50,374 nt of DNA from an uncultured Clostridia bacterium (GTDB lineage Bacteria > Bacillota > Clostridia > Oscillospirales > Oscillospiraceae), in assembly GCA_930990965.1 (NCBI GenBank), contig CAKNRQ010000015.1, positions 1 through 50,374 of the forward strand. Direction: 5' to 3'. Both the position numbers and the translations under genes were made by a program. Below the pieces are notes generated by a model. It searched no databases, was not told the DNA's origin, and worked only from the letters and a program-made list of their open reading frames with translations. Below are positions 8,356-15,523 of the stretch, in pieces. How positions within the stretch are numbered: position 1 is the first letter of the stretch; each line of letters begins with the position of its first letter.

Positions 8356-9291
8356 TCAGAATACGCCTGTGATGTCAATTGCACCGCATGGGACTTTGGC
8401 CCAATCAAAGTGCGCCACAAGCTCGCATGGCATTACTGGCTCTATCCGGTCGATAAGGCCGCAGAGATAGGCGAGACGCCCGGTGAGTTCGGCGGGGGAA
8501 TAGCGCTTACGCAGCTCTTCCATGTTGAGGTCTCCGTCGCGCTTTGAGAGTTTGCGCCCGTCGGGTGCGGTCAACAGAGGGGCGTGAGCGTAGTCCGGGG
8601 CCGTGTGGCCGAGCGTCTCTATGAGCCAGCGCTGCCTGGGCGCACTCGAGAGCAGGTCTTCGGCGCGGACAACCCTTGTCACACCCATCAGGGCGTCGTC
8701 AACGCTGACGGCAAGCTGGTAGGCGAAGACGCCGTCAGAGCGGCGTACGATGAAGTCCCCACCATCGTGGGCCAGATTTTGAGTGTATTCGCCCAGATGC
8801 CCGTCTATAATCGTGACATACTCATCCGGTACTGCTACTTTGTAGGCCGGGGGCCGCTTGCCATTGAGCCGTGCGGTTAGTTCGTCCCCGGACAGATATC
8901 GGCAGCGGCAGGAGCCGGGGTGCTCTTCGCCGGGGTGCGGCGCACTGGCCGCCAAGCGTTCGGCGCGCGAGCACCAGCACTTGTATATGAGCCCGCGCCC
9001 GGAGAGTTCGGCGAAAGCCTCCTCATAGAGCACCGTGCGCCCGCCCTGGGCATAGCCGGGGTCCTCAGGCCAGCCCAAGTCCCAGTCCAACCCCAGCCAG
9101 CGCAGATCCTCGGCCATGAGCAGCGCGTAGTCCATATAGCTGCGCTCGGGGTCGAGGTCTTCCAGCCGGAAGAGCATTTCGCCGCCGAGCGACCTCGCGT
9201 CCAGCCACGCGAGCAAGCTCGACGCCATATTTCCGAGATGTAGCCGCCCGCTTGGGCTTGGAGCGAAGCGGCCGCGTATTTTTTTGCCCAT
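8356..9291 (-). CDS. gluQ: Glutamyl-Q tRNA(Asp) synthetase
   Basis: A truncated class I glutamyl-tRNA synthetase paralogue that activates glutamate and attaches it to queuosine-34 of tRNA-Asp. Its 311 residues cover the Rossmann catalytic core with RFAPSPSGRLHLGN (the HIGH box) near the start, an FRLEDLDPERS loop, a zinc-site cysteine cluster (CWCS near 115, then CRCRY), and KLSKRDGD (the KMSKS box). The anticodon-binding half of a normal GluRS (total about 480 residues) is absent; this length defines GluQRS. ATG 9291 lies about 5 bases after GGTGAT. It is convergent with the P-type ATPase gene with zero spacing and no terminator between, so mutual transcriptional read-through is likely. Confidence 0.9.
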   Translation of the reverse strand: MGKKIRGRFAPSPSGRLHLGNMASSLLAWLDARSLGGEMLFRLEDLDPERSYMDYALLMAEDLRWLGLDWDLGWPEDPGYAQGGRTVLYEEAFAELSGRGLIYKCWCSRAERLAASAPHPGEEHPGSCRCRYLSGDELTARLNGKRPPAYKVAVPDEYVTIIDGHLGEYTQNLAHDGGDFIVRRSDGVFAYQLAVSVDDALMGVTRVVRAEDLLSSAPRQRWLIETLGHTAPDYAHAPLLTAPDGRKLSKRDGDLNMEELRKRYSPAELTGRLAYLCGLIDRIEPVMPCELVAHFDWAKVPCGAIDITGVF

Positions 9292-9321
9292 TATACATCA
9301 CCGTTGATAAGCAGTTGATAT

Positions 9322-10050
9322 GTGCATTATAACATAGGCGCAGTCAATTCGCATCCCCTGATTGGAGTGACAACTATTATACACAACGCTGTTAAAACTG
9401 CCGTTGAGTTTGTGCGCACGCACAAATACGCTTGGCTTGTACTCTACTTTCCAGTATACATCCTGGCCTTTTTTATCATAGAAGCCAATACCCCTACCAG
9501 CGGGTACTGGGTTACAGACCTGCCGTTAGATGAGTACATACCCTTCGTTCCGGGCTTTGCCATCTTCTATGTCATCTGGTATCCGCTCTTTGCCATGGCG
9601 GGTATTCCCGTGCTGATAAAGGACGGCGAGGCTTTCAAGCGCTGGATGTACTACAACATGATAGTTCTCACCGGTACGCTTATATTTGACGTACTCGTAC
9701 CGAACGGTCAGCACCTGCGCCCTGAAAATGTGGAGGTAAACAGCCTGGGCACCTGGATAATGAGCATACTCTGGGCTGCGGACACACCAACCAACGTTTT
9801 CCCAAGTATGCACGTCCTCGGCTGCCTCGGCGACATCGCATGCTGCTTTGACAGCAAGGTTTTCAAGCCATGGATGCGCGCCGTAATCACCATATTGTGC
9901 GTTCTGTGCATGGCCTCGACCGTGCTCGTGAAGCAGCACGCCATTATAGACACGGTGGGCTCTATAGCAGTCGCTGCCGTGGTGCTGCCGATTGTTTACC
10001 GCAAGCGTATCTTCAGGAAAAGTGCTGCCACTGAGCGGTTGGAAAGCTGA
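9322..10050 (+). CDS. PAP2-superfamily membrane phosphatase
   Basis: A polytopic membrane protein of about 242 residues with roughly six hydrophobic segments. The phosphatidic-acid-phosphatase type 2 motifs are present in its C-terminal half: PSMH (residues 161-164) and the later histidine H206 in KQHAIIDTVGS. The N-terminal KxxxxxxRP motif is not obvious. The likely substrate is a lipid or prenyl phosphate on the outer membrane face. The start is uncertain. GTG 9322 has no clear ribosome site. A GGAGTGA sequence at 9364-9370 would serve only a non-standard start near 9376 (ATT), and GTG 9367 overlaps it. A bidirectional terminator follows directly. Confidence 0.8.
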   Translation: MHYNIGAVNSHPLIGVTTIIHNAVKTAVEFVRTHKYAWLVLYFPVYILAFFIIEANTPTSGYWVTDLPLDEYIPFVPGFAIFYVIWYPLFAMAGIPVLIKDGEAFKRWMYYNMIVLTGTLIFDVLVPNGQHLRPENVEVNSLGTWIMSILWAADTPTNVFPSMHVLGCLGDIACCFDSKVFKPWMRAVITILCVLCMASTVLVKQHAIIDTVGSIAVAAVVLPIVYRKRIFRKSAATERLES

Positions 10051-10078
10051 AAAAAGCGCCCGACAGGGCGCTTTTTTG
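10049..10078 (+). terminator. Bidirectional terminator between converging genes
   Basis: Stem AAAAAAGCGCCC/GGGCGCTTTTTT (10050-10061 and 10066-10077) with a GACA loop. The A and T runs on both flanks let it end the PAP2 gene on the plus strand and the small anchored-protein gene on the minus strand. Confidence 0.9.
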
Positions 10079-10090
10079 TTTTTCATTAGT

Positions 10091-10555
10091 TCATTGCGGG
10101 GACGGTGGGCTTATGGCTGCGGCCTGCCGGGCAAATTCTGCCACCCGGTCAGCGGAGAAAAAGCCCATGGCCCTCTGCTGGCCGTTGACCATGAGGCGCC
10201 CGGAGACGGTGTCAATAACGCAAACTTCCGCACCCCCGGAGTCGTGCAGCCTGATGTGGACGTCCGTGGACCCGCCTCCTGCCCTGTCTCCCAGCGTGCG
10301 GTGGAAGCTCAGACCGTCAAGCAGCGAGATCAGCTCTGCAAATTCCGGCGACCCCTGTTCCAGCGTGAAGTCATAACTGTATACCTGCGGTACGAGGTCG
10401 CCGTCGGATTTTAGCTCCCAGCCAAAATCGTTTGACACGTAAACATAGGCACTTCCCGCGCCGGAGGTGTCCAGCTTCATGGGCCAGAACATATACGCGG
10501 CGAAAAGGGAGAGCGTCAGGAGCAGCACAGCGCCGGAAATAATCCACTTTTTCAT
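10091..10555 (-). CDS. Membrane-anchored hypothetical protein
   Basis: I do not recognise this 154-residue protein. Residues 4-25 form one hydrophobic segment after MKKW, so it is a signal anchor or an uncleaved signal peptide; there is no lipobox cysteine. The remainder is a small predicted exported domain with alternating hydrophobic residues (YVYVSNDFGWEL, HIRLHD, GRLMVNGQQ), which suggests a beta-rich fold. The start ATG 10555 is 5 bases after GGGGGTG, but that ribosome site lies in the 3' arm of a 12-bp hairpin. It follows the galM-like gene in the same direction. Confidence 0.7.
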   Translation of the reverse strand: MKKWIISGAVLLLTLSLFAAYMFWPMKLDTSGAGSAYVYVSNDFGWELKSDGDLVPQVYSYDFTLEQGSPEFAELISLLDGLSFHRTLGDRAGGGSTDVHIRLHDSGGAEVCVIDTVSGRLMVNGQQRAMGFFSADRVAEFARQAAAISPPSPQ

Positions 10556-10560
10556 GCGAA

Positions 10561-10590
10561 CACCCCCGGATAATTATATATCCGGGGGTG
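10561..10590 (-). promoter_or_regulatory. Hairpin enclosing the ribosome-binding site of the downstream gene
   Basis: A perfect 12-bp inverted repeat (10561-10572 with 10579-10590, loop 6) sits between the galM-like stop (10621) and the next ATG (10555). In the minus-strand RNA the 3' arm contains GGGGGTG, the only ribosome site for that ATG. No T run follows, so it is a poor intrinsic terminator and a better candidate for translational gating. Confidence 0.6.
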
Positions 10591-10620
10591 TGTGACTGCC
10601 AGTTAAATTTGCGTAAAGCC

Positions 10621-11385
10621 TCAGGTCAGGCTTATCTTCAGTGTGCGTTTGAACACACTGCCCGGCGAGAGGGATACAGCGCCCTCGCGTTCGAAGGGGC
10701 CGCCGGGGCCGGGATAGCCGGTCCAGGGCTCTATGCAGGCGAAGGGAGTTTTGCCCGGAGCGCCCCAGAGCAGGACATGCTCGTAGCCGTCGGTGTCCAC
10801 CGTGACGCTGCGCCCGTCGCTGCGTTCCAGGCAGAAACTCGCGCACTCGGGATGGTCCAGGTGGATGCTGTCGTTGTCAAATACGCCGGGCGCAAGCCTG
10901 AGAGTGTCACTCCCGTCCGGTATGACGGCCTTGGAGGCGCGTATAAGGCTGCCCTCCGGCGCGAGAAAGCCCGGATGGAAGCCAAATTGCAGAGGCATGG
11001 GCTGTGCGCCGGTGTTCGTGAGCGTATAAGTGAGCGTGAGAGATGCGCCGCACAGGCTGTACTCTGCCCTCAGCTCGAATGGCCAGGGCCAGCGCTCGTC
11101 GCCCTCCGGTACCTTCAGCGTGAAGGCCAGGGCGTCGCTGTGTTCAAGCGCCAGAGAGTGCTCACGCTCACGCACAAAGCCGTGGCGGCTGCCGCCGTAC
11201 ACGCGCCCGGCGCGCTCAAATTTGTCGAGCGCGCCGCACCATGGGCAGCACACCGGTGCGCTCCAACCCCACTCGGCCCCGCCGGGCCAGACGTATTCGA
11301 CCCCGCGGCAGGCGAGGGACTTGAGCTCGGCCCCGCGCGAGGACACGCGGGCGGTAAGTATTCCATTAGTAATGCAGTATTCCAT
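10621..11385 (-). CDS. Aldose 1-epimerase family protein (GalM/LacX-like)
   Basis: A 254-residue beta-sandwich protein of the galactose mutarotase superfamily, which interconverts alpha and beta anomers of sugars or sugar phosphates. Recognisable blocks are GAELKSL, the VWPGGAEWGWSAPVCCPWCGAL region, a histidine in RHGFVR (expected active-site His), FGFHPGFLAP (second conserved His) and EPWTGYPGP near the C-terminus with the catalytic-type Glu. It is shorter than GalM (about 340 residues) and fits the LacX/YeaD-like subgroup. ATG 11385 begins 5 bases after the TauE/SafE stop, so the genes form an operon with probable translational coupling; the ribosome site is weak. Confidence 0.85.
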   Translation of the reverse strand: MEYCITNGILTARVSSRGAELKSLACRGVEYVWPGGAEWGWSAPVCCPWCGALDKFERAGRVYGGSRHGFVREREHSLALEHSDALAFTLKVPEGDERWPWPFELRAEYSLCGASLTLTYTLTNTGAQPMPLQFGFHPGFLAPEGSLIRASKAVIPDGSDTLRLAPGVFDNDSIHLDHPECASFCLERSDGRSVTVDTDGYEHVLLWGAPGKTPFACIEPWTGYPGPGGPFEREGAVSLSPGSVFKRTLKISLT

Positions 11386-11390
11386 ATTTA

Positions 11391-12173
11391 TCACACAAAG
11401 CACATGGCGAGATTGTAGCAGCTTATGACGGTTATCACGGCCATAATGACGAGGAAGAGCCGGTCGACACCCTTGTTCGTGAGCTTGGCGCTGATGCTGC
11501 GGCCCAATATGCCGCCGAGTACGCCGCCGACGCACATGGCGATCAGGACCAGCCAGTCAAATTCGGGTACCGTGCCGCGCACGAGCGTATTTATGAAGCT
11601 CGCGGCCTGGGAGAACAGTATGACATAGAGCGAGTTGAGCGCTGCGGTCTTCGAGTCCATTGAGAAGAAGTAGTAGAGCACCGCGAGGTTGATAGGCCCG
11701 CCGCCTATGCCCAGGAACGCCGACACAAGGCCCAGTGTAAGGCCGATCACTGTGCAGGCGAAGGCGTTTTGCACGTCCTTGGTCTTTATCTTCGGGCGGT
11801 TGAGCGTGTAGATGAACACGCCGACCGTGAGCAGTATCATCATGATCTGCTGCACTATGTCTACGGTCACGCCGCCGGTGGCGCGCACCAGCTCAAATAT
11901 CTCCTTGCCCAGTATGCCGCCCACGGCCGCGCCCACGGCCAGCAGCGTGCCGCGCCGCTTTTCAACGTGAACCGAGCCGCCGCGCGAGCGCAGCATGCTG
12001 GTGGCCGTCATGGCCAGAACCGTGCAGCCGGAGAGAAAGCTCACCGTGGCGACGCCCATGCCCGACACCGCGTCGAGCACCGGCTTTATGATAACGCCGC
12101 CGCCGACTCCGCTTATACCGCCCGCAGTCGTGGCCGCGAGGCAAATCAGAAAGTACAGTATTGCTTGCAGCAA
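11391..12173 (-). CDS. TauE/SafE (TSUP) family membrane permease
   Basis: An integral membrane protein of about 260 residues with seven to eight hydrophobic segments in two repeated halves, each with a glycine-rich turn (GGISGVGGGVIIKP early, FLGIGGGPINLAVLYY in the middle). This is the TSUP family hallmark. Members export or import sulfite, sulfoacetate or other organosulfur or C2 anions; the substrate here is unknown. The start is probably TTG 12173, placed after GAGGTGAGG. The frame is open further to GTG 12200, which lies before that ribosome site. It is co-transcribed with the GalM-like gene, an association that does not reveal the substrate. Confidence 0.87.
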   Translation of the reverse strand: MLQAILYFLICLAATTAGGISGVGGGVIIKPVLDAVSGMGVATVSFLSGCTVLAMTATSMLRSRGGSVHVEKRRGTLLAVGAAVGGILGKEIFELVRATGGVTVDIVQQIMMILLTVGVFIYTLNRPKIKTKDVQNAFACTVIGLTLGLVSAFLGIGGGPINLAVLYYFFSMDSKTAALNSLYVILFSQAASFINTLVRGTVPEFDWLVLIAMCVGGVLGGILGRSISAKLTNKGVDRLFLVIMAVITVISCYNLAMCFV

Positions 12174-12251
12174 AAGCCTCACCTCATAGGCGCGCACCAC
12201 GCGCCGGAATCTTGTATATTCTATTCCTTTGCACCGCGTTTGTAAAGGCGT

Positions 12252-12713
12252 TCAGCGGTAAATCACCGTGTTGCGGATAAAAGGCGGGATGTACCAGAAA
12301 CGCGCGGCGCGGCAGCAGGCAAAGCCGCGGAATTTGCTCCAGCTGTGGTCGCACATGTAATTCAGCCTCAGCGTGCCGTCTGGCTGGGGACCCAGCTTGT
12401 CGCGGTGTACGCGCAGCGGCCAGCGCAGCGCGCCGCAGTGCGGCTCTATCAGAGTCGAGAGCGAGGGTACCACGCTTATCTGGTGCCTGCCCACGCGGTC
12501 CAGCTCCGCTATCACGGCACAGAGCTTTTCCACCGGTTCTATGTGTTCGAGTACGCCGACGTTATTACGAGATCAAAGCTGGCGTCGGCGAAGGGCAGCC
12601 TCTCTGCGTCAGCCTGTACGAAGTGCACGCCATCTATCCAAAACGCCTGCGGCAGTATGTCCACGCCCCAGAGCTCATAGCGCGAGTCCCCGGCGAGCAG
12701 GCTCAGCACGTCC
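12252..12713 (-). pseudogene. Class I SAM-dependent methyltransferase remnant (5' truncated, frameshifted)
   Basis: Reading the minus strand from about 12713 gives DVLSLLAGDSRYELWGVDIL, then ADAERLPFADASFDLVITS, which are the acidic-loop and motif II/III regions of a Methyltransf_11-type enzyme. At about 12556 the frame is lost by one missing base. Restoring it reads SGVLEHIEPVEKLCAVIAEL and continues to the stop at 12252. The 5' part with the GxGxG SAM-binding motif I is absent; the frame hits a stop just before the junction with the XRE fragment. The gene is therefore broken twice. The C-terminal 93 codons remain open but start mid-domain and have no ribosome site. The original substrate is unknown. 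Confidence 0.8.
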
Positions 12714-12836
12714 CAAACGATGTACGCGCGCTATGAGCGCGGCGCCAATGAACTGCCCATCCGGCATTTGCTGAAGCTCTGCGAGCTGTACGGCGTTTCG
12801 GCCGACTACCTGCTGGGCAGGACAGACCTGAAATAA
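12711..12836 (+). pseudogene. C-terminal fragment of an XRE-family (HTH_3) regulator
   Basis: Codons from about 12711 read SQTMYARYERGANELP, then IRHLLKLCELYGVSADYLLGRTDLK and a stop at 12836. This is the second half of a Cro/CI-type helix-turn-helix domain, as in Clostridial XRE repressors (recognition helix end, then the YGVSADYLLG helix). The first 30-35 residues and any start signals are missing; upstream the frame crosses into the methyltransferase remnant and a stop at 12678. It is unlikely to make a working DNA-binding protein. A good terminator still follows it, which shows the 3' end is original. Confidence 0.8.
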
Positions 12837-12838
12837 AT

Positions 12839-12867
12839 ACGGGCCCCGAAAGACCGGGGCCCGTTTT
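12839..12867 (+). terminator. Bidirectional terminator (XRE remnant / pfp operon end)
   Basis: Stem ACGGGCCCCG/CGGGGCCCGT (12839-12848 and 12855-12864) with TTTTC on the plus side and an A/T-rich flank on the minus side. It closes the eight-gene operon that ends with pfp. Confidence 0.85.
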
Positions 12868-12880
12868 CGTTGTCTTAGAC

Positions 12881-14041
12881 TTACCTGAGCGATACGAAGC
12901 GCGTGTCGTACTCGCCGATGAGGGGCAGGCAATACGCTCTGAACTCGTCGGTGACGCCGCCCGGGGTTATCCACTCGAGCGGGAAAGTCTTTTCGGCGTT
13001 GGCCACCTCGGCGAGCGGGACCAGGATAGTCTCGCTCTTGTACTCGGGAGTGCGCTCGGTCTTGAAGCCGACCATGTAGCCGGTCTGGCCCTCGACGGCG
13101 CTCTTCACTGCTGTGGCGCCGGCCAGTTCGGCCTCGCCGCGGTCAATTTCACTCATGAGAGCGACGGAAGTGCGGCCCAGCAGGCCCGGCTTTTCGCTGC
13201 GGGATTTGATGCCGGTCTCGTTCATTATCATGTCGGAGAGGGTCTGCGCCGCGCCGCCGGGCACCTTGTGGCCGAATCCGTCTACTATGCCGCTGTCAGC
13301 CACCGGGGCGCCTCCGGCGTAGTGGATACCCTCGGACACGGTGACCAGCAGGCCGCGGCCTTTCGCCCACTTCTCTTTGACGGCGGCCAGGAACTCGTCC
13401 TTGTTGAAGTCCGTCTCGGGCAGGTATACCAGGTGCTCGCAGGGCATGAGGTCGGTGAAGAGCGCGCTCGCGGCGGTGATCCAGCCCGCATTGCGGCCCA
13501 TCATCTCCATGACTACGACGTGGATGGGCAGAGCTGCGGCGTCCTGCGCTATTTCCAGTGCGCTGGCGGCGGCGTACTTGGCCGCGCTGCCGAAGCCGGG
13601 GCAGTGGTCGGTGACGGCGAGGTCGTTGTCGATGGTCTTGGGTATGCCTATAACGCGCAGGTCGTAACCGCTCTCCACGGCGAGGTTATACACCTTGTTG
13701 CAGGTGTCCATGGAGTCGTTGCCGCCGTTGTAGAAGAAATAGCGGATGTTGAACTTCTTGAAGCACTCGAGCACGGCGGGATAGTCGGCATCGGTGAGCT
13801 TGCGGCGGCAGGAGCCGATGGCGCTCGCCGGAGTGCGGGCCAGGAGGCCGAGCTTTTCATCCGGCACTGTGCCGAGGTCTATGAGGTCGCCGGCCAGGAT
13901 ACCCTCAGCGCCGAAGCGCGCGCCGTAGATGGTCTCTATCTCCGGGTGCTTTTTGGCCTCGCGCACTGCGCCCAGCAGGGAGCTGTTGATGACGGGGGTG
14001 GGGCCGCCGCCATGGGCTACGAGCATATTGCCTTTGAGCAT
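12881..14041 (-). CDS. pfp: Pyrophosphate-dependent 6-phosphofructokinase
   Basis: Phosphorylates fructose 6-phosphate to fructose 1,6-bisphosphate, reversibly, with pyrophosphate rather than ATP. The 386-residue protein has the PfkA fold. It carries GGGPTPVINS (phosphate loop), GGNDSM at 106-111 with an aspartate where ATP enzymes have glycine, and PKTIDND at 134-140 with lysine K135 where ATP enzymes have PGTIDND. Both substitutions mark PPi dependence. MEMMGRNAGW and PEGIHYAGG-like segments complete the active site. ATG 14041 is 6 bases after AAAGGAGG. It is the last gene of the operon and acts on the product of NagB, so the operon makes fructose bisphosphate directly from glucosamine 6-phosphate. 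Confidence 0.9.
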   Translation of the reverse strand: MLKGNMLVAHGGGPTPVINSSLLGAVREAKKHPEIETIYGARFGAEGILAGDLIDLGTVPDEKLGLLARTPASAIGSCRRKLTDADYPAVLECFKKFNIRYFFYNGGNDSMDTCNKVYNLAVESGYDLRVIGIPKTIDNDLAVTDHCPGFGSAAKYAAASALEIAQDAAALPIHVVVMEMMGRNAGWITAASALFTDLMPCEHLVYLPETDFNKDEFLAAVKEKWAKGRGLLVTVSEGIHYAGGAPVADSGIVDGFGHKVPGGAAQTLSDMIMNETGIKSRSEKPGLLGRTSVALMSEIDRGEAELAGATAVKSAVEGQTGYMVGFKTERTPEYKSETILVPLAEVANAEKTFPLEWITPGGVTDEFRAYCLPLIGEYDTRFVSLR

Positions 14042-14053
14042 GTCGCGCCTCCT

Positions 14054-15514
14054 TTACACGTTACTGAGGTCGTCGTCGGCCATGCAGAGGTGGACGGCGC
14101 CGAGTTTGAAGGTCTGGGGCAGGGCGAGGATTTTCGGGTTGCCGTTGGTGAACTTGCGGGTCGCGTCCTCAAGCGCCTCCTCAAAGGTGGCGCGGGTCTT
14201 GAGGCCCATGCCGCGGGCGATGCCCGGTTCCTGCGCGCCGACGATGTAGATCGCCGCAGTGTTCATCTCAGCTATGTGCCCGCAGCTCATCATGGAGAAG
14301 CCGTGGAAGGGGTGGAAGGCATTGCAGAAGCGGTACTTGCGGATGTACTCCTCGTTCGTGGCAAAGTACTCGCCGTATCTGTCCATGTCCGGCAGTATCT
14401 GCATGTAGTCGTGCTGGAACATCTCATAGAGCTCGCGCAGGTAGGGCCAGCGCTCGTCGTGGAAGTAGCCGTTGCAGATGCTCGAGCAGATGATGACGCA
14501 GTTCTCCTTCATCACACGCTTGTGGCGTATAACCTGGGCAGAGAGCGCCTGCATCATCTGGATGGGGTTCGTACCCATGCCATTGCCGTAGTGGAAGTCC
14601 TGAGGCATGCCGAACACCATGATGTCGTACTTCTCCTTGGCGTAGGGCACGTAGGTGCGCTTGTTGGCGACTTCCCAGCTTGCGGGCTGCATGACGGCAG
14701 CGTAGCCGCTGAAGACGGCTATCTGGCGAGAGTAGGTGTCGAGCACAGCGTCGCAGCAGAAGAAGGGGTGGCCCATCTTCTCTTCCATGTGCATGCCTAT
14801 CTGGTCGAACTTGGTGCGCATGAGGCTGTGGCCACTGACCGGGGTGAAGTCCGCGCGGTGCATGACCTTGGGCACGTGGTGGCTCGCTATGCTCCTCCAG
14901 TGGGTGATGCCGGTGGCGCAGTGCTTGTAGCCGCCCGAGTAGCCGCCGTAGGGGTTGCCCTGGGTGTGGCCGATGAGGATGGGGATGTCGCACTCATAGA
15001 CGTACTTGTTCATCAGCACCGGATCGCCCGCGCAGGTGACGCCCAGGTCGACCATGTGCTCATAGTCCTCGCTGTCGTGGCTGGTGAGCTGGCCGGAGTA
15101 GTAGAACTCGTTGAAGAGCTCGTCGCCGAGTATCTTCTTCATCTCGGGCACGGTGGCGCGCGGGTGCAGGCCGTTGGAGATGAGCAGGAGGATGTCCTTC
15201 TTCTCCACGCCCGCGGCGTAGAGCTCGTCCAGGCAGGCGCGGATGCTCACCTTGCGGTGGCTGGTTGCCTGCACGCCGCCCTTGACGATATCGGGGATGA
15301 CGAAGACGACCGTCTTGCCCGGGCCGGCCAGCTCGCGCAGCGGCGGCATGCCCAGCGGGTGGCGGATGCTCTCCAGCGTGGCATTATAGAGCGTGTCCCA
15401 GTCCTGGGGCAGGCACTCGGGATCCGGCACGGTGGTGCCGGGGATAAATACGTCGGTGTTGTCGGGCAGCTCGGCGCTCATCAGGCCGTTGCCGTATTCA
15501 AAATCAAGCTTCAT
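14054..15514 (-). CDS. LarA-family (DUF2088) nickel-pincer racemase/epimerase homologue
   Basis: A 486-residue member of the lactate racemase LarA family, whose studied members racemise or epimerise 2-hydroxyacids with a nickel-pincer nucleotide bound to a lysine. Visible motifs are NGLHPRAT (H117, matching the first catalytic His), TSHDSED, and GGYSGGYKH (K197, matching the cofactor lysine) with H213 sixteen residues later, where the nickel ligand is expected. Two differences stand out. The second catalytic His (ten residues before the lysine) is Asn187, with H183 nearby. The usual acidic DDxTR substrate motif is replaced by PDIVKGG (74-80). It is about 60 residues longer than LarA. Cofactor genes larB, larC and larE are not in the window. 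The substrate is unknown; it lies between tpi and pfp in a GlcNAc operon. Confidence 0.8.
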   Translation of the reverse strand: MKLDFEYGNGLMSAELPDNTDVFIPGTTVPDPECLPQDWDTLYNATLESIRHPLGMPPLRELAGPGKTVVFVIPDIVKGGVQATSHRKVSIRACLDELYAAGVEKKDILLLISNGLHPRATVPEMKKILGDELFNEFYYSGQLTSHDSEDYEHMVDLGVTCAGDPVLMNKYVYECDIPILIGHTQGNPYGGYSGGYKHCATGITHWRSIASHHVPKVMHRADFTPVSGHSLMRTKFDQIGMHMEEKMGHPFFCCDAVLDTYSRQIAVFSGYAAVMQPASWEVANKRTYVPYAKEKYDIMVFGMPQDFHYGNGMGTNPIQMMQALSAQVIRHKRVMKENCVIICSSICNGYFHDERWPYLRELYEMFQHDYMQILPDMDRYGEYFATNEEYIRKYRFCNAFHPFHGFSMMSCGHIAEMNTAAIYIVGAQEPGIARGMGLKTRATFEEALEDATRKFTNGNPKILALPQTFKLGAVHLCMADDDLSNV

Positions 15515-15523
15515 GCTTTGTCC

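Noticed and set aside
12711..12836. XRE fragment as the edge of a prophage or integrative element
   Set aside because: No integrase, phage gene, direct repeat or attachment site is nearby, and flanking genes are ordinary metabolism.
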